Shown: piece by piece, positions 62,848-64,000 of the stretch
Layout of the letters: the number at the start of each line of letters is the position of its first letter
Numbering within the stretch: the stretch's first letter is position 1
DNA from: Actinomadura sp. NBRC 104425
GTDB taxonomy: Bacteria > Actinomycetota > Actinomycetes > Streptosporangiales > Streptosporangiaceae
DNA length: 64,000 nucleotides
Assembly: GCF_030269545.1 (NCBI RefSeq)
Contig: NZ_BSTN01000004.1
Location: 248,001-312,000, forward strand
Reading direction: 5' to 3'
Notes under the pieces: generated by a model
The model's input: only the letters and a program-made list of their open reading frames with translations
What the model was told of the DNA's origin: nothing
The model's database searches: none
Made by a program: the position numbers and the translations under genes

Positions 62848-63429
62848 ATGGTTGATCGATATGTTGAAGAGCTCAGAAGAATGTCCTTGCGTCCGTCTTC
62901 GTCGCTTATCCCGAGTGTGTTCCCGTCTCGCTCAGATAGTCACTCGATATGCACGTTGCAGATCGATGTGTTCGGTGATGTTGAAGCCTATGGGTGGAGA
63001 TTGCGCCGGGTGCTTATGGCCGCCGTACGTGTGGCCTACGAGCAGGGATTCGATCGGGAGGAGTTGGATACCTCCAGTATCCCAAACTGGTTCATCTCGA
63101 TCACTGACGGCGGTTCGCATGAGGAGGCGATACCTGTCGAGGTCCTGGCCGGCCGGAATGCCTACTATGCCGCCAGAGATCAAAACGAGTGGGATGTGCA
63201 GGAATGGCTCTTCTGTTTCGATCCCGACTTGAGGTACTGGCATTGGTGGGACTTGACCTCCCCAGGTGATCGTGTTGCGGTCCTTTGGATCGACACTCGT
63301 GGTGAATGGGATGTTCCGTGTGAAGAGCTCTGGTGGGCTGTGTATGCGGCCGGCGCGCGCAGTGCGGAGGGGCTGATTTGGATGTCGGCTGATGAATGGC
63401 GGCGGCAGCCGAGTATAGGGATCACCTGA
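62848..63429 (+). CDS. Hypothetical protein, candidate immunity gene
   Basis: A 193-aa acidic, Trp-rich protein (WLFCFDPDLRYWHWWDLTSP; GEWDVPCEELWWAVYAAGA), no signal peptide or membrane segment, no family recognised. Start ATG 62848 with GGCGGAAG upstream; GTG 62833 would add five residues. It shares the reduced G+C of the toxin tip region and sits between two Hint-toxin copies, so it probably protects against a toxin tip. That role is inferred from context only. Confidence 0.6.
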   Translation: MVDRYVEELRRMSLRPSSSLIPSVFPSRSDSHSICTLQIDVFGDVEAYGWRLRRVLMAAVRVAYEQGFDREELDTSSIPNWFISITDGGSHEEAIPVEVLAGRNAYYAARDQNEWDVQEWLFCFDPDLRYWHWWDLTSPGDRVAVLWIDTRGEWDVPCEELWWAVYAAGARSAEGLIWMSADEWRRQPSIGIT

Positions 63430-63449
63430 GATCATCCCGAGAGGACGAG

Positions 63450-64000
63450 CCGACGGCGCTCACCGTCACCGAGATCAGAAAGCGCTATTTCTGCCAGTGG
63501 ACCCTCGGCTCGGCCAAAGTGATGGCGGACGGCAGTCGGAAGCCCATTGACACAGCCAAGGTGTGGCGTGAAGGTGTTGGCCAGCGATCCGGTCACCGGT
63601 AGGACGAGCCCGCGGACGGTCCTGACCACGTTCGGCGACTCCGGCACCAAGAACATGGTCCGCGTCACCGTCGACACCGACGGCGAACGCGGTACCAAGA
63701 CCGGCACGCTACAGGTCACCGACAACCACCCGTTCTGGATTCCCGCCCTCAAGCAGTGGGTGGACGCCGGGAAGCTCAAGCCCGGCATGTGGCTGCGCAC
63801 CAGTGCAGGCACCTACGTCCAGATCACCGCGATCAACACCTGGACCCGGCATCAGCAGGTCCACAACCTCACCGTCGAGTCCGACCACACCTACTACGCC
63901 GCCGCCGGCACCACCCCCGTCCTCGTTCATAATTGTCAAAACGTTTCCTCGAGGCTGGAGGCGACGGCTGATGCTGGGGAGCGCCAACAGGCGGACTTCG
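63450..64000 (+). pseudogene. Orphan Hint-toxin tip cassette, cut by the window end
   Basis: The degenerate Hint copy reads DPVTGRTSPRTVLTTFGDSG through VLVHNC, then enters a new C-terminal tip (QNVSSRLEATADAGERQQAD) different from the tip after copy 1, still open at base 64000. With no RHS repeats, no start codon in this frame, a lost Hint cysteine and a frameshift, it cannot be expressed as it stands. It could donate its tip by recombination through the shared Hint sequence. Confidence 0.7.
63507..63936 (+). repeat. Hint-domain direct repeat, copy 2 (degenerate)
   Basis: Second copy of the Hint segment. Compared with copy 1 it lacks 36 bases (12 codons, PTECSFVPGTAV) that include the catalytic cysteine, so GSAK runs straight into VMADGSRKP. 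It also has one extra T near 63562 that breaks the frame. From 63608 to 63803 it is identical to copy 1. Confidence 0.88.

Noticed and set aside
58743-64000. Prophage or type VI secretion locus
   Set aside because: No phage structural, integrase or secretion gene is present; RHS repeats, Hint and immunity genes explain the region.

Overview
The window is very G+C-rich DNA with frequent GTG and TTG starts, many ATGA/GTGA gene overlaps, PknB-type kinases, a DUF574-like methyltransferase and PaaX-like regulators. This points to the chromosome of a filamentous actinomycete, perhaps Actinomadura or another member of the Streptosporangiales; the genus is an inference. Most of the sequence is accessory catabolism. 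No rRNA, tRNA, CRISPR array, phage module or intact transposase gene was recognised.

Layout. 1-4.6 kb: a ribose-type sugar ABC importer (ATPase cut by the window edge, permease, lipoprotein) ending in a hairpin, then a SorC/DeoR-type sugar regulator. 4.7-7.6 kb: a MaoC / amidohydrolase / SDR operon diverging from a MarR gene, with two palindromic operators between them. 7.6-10.8 kb: a P450 without the usual I-helix residues, a 5'-truncated PhnE-like permease that stops at an apparent rearrangement junction near 9781, and a PaaX-like regulator. 10.9-18.6 kb: an acyl-CoA island with CaiB/BaiF CoA-transferase, GntR regulator, HMG-CoA-lyase-type aldolase, an APH-kinase/DUF6285 fusion (LvaA+LvaB-like), TetR regulator, VOC protein, CMD protein and an ACAD11-like acyl-CoA dehydrogenase. 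19-30 kb: a mixed stretch with a DUF4189 protein, aldo/keto reductase, Gfo/Idh oxidoreductase, thymidylate synthase/DHFR pair, MFS transporter, GNAT, a TetR/SDR pair with a shared operator, a class IV aminotransferase, and several broken genes plus a MITE-like element.

30.5-41.7 kb: an IclR regulator diverging from one long operon. It encodes an OpuB-type quaternary-amine ABC importer, a formaldehyde-activating-enzyme (Fae) family protein, an enolase-superfamily enzyme, two aldehyde dehydrogenases, a beta-hydroxyacid dehydrogenase and an iron alcohol dehydrogenase. No pathway I know contains this set, and it is the best candidate here for an undescribed catabolic system.

42.8-54.1 kb: a complete-looking aerobic benzoyl-CoA (box) operon: boxC, boxB, benzoate-CoA ligase, a two-gene electron chain (FAD/NADPH reductase plus 7Fe ferredoxin) in place of the fused BoxA, a small unknown gene, PaaH-like and PaaF-like enzymes and a BoxD-like dehydrogenase. 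A convergent PaaX-like gene follows, and its upstream region shares a composite DNA motif with the box promoter.

54.4-58.4 kb: two overlapping membrane Ser/Thr kinase genes and a DUF574-type methyltransferase. 58.7-64 kb: a 5'-truncated, frameshifted RHS/Hint polymorphic-toxin locus. Visibly lower-G+C candidate immunity genes follow, then a second Hint copy fused to a different toxin tip and cut by the window end. This looks like an orphan tip cassette array in partial decay.
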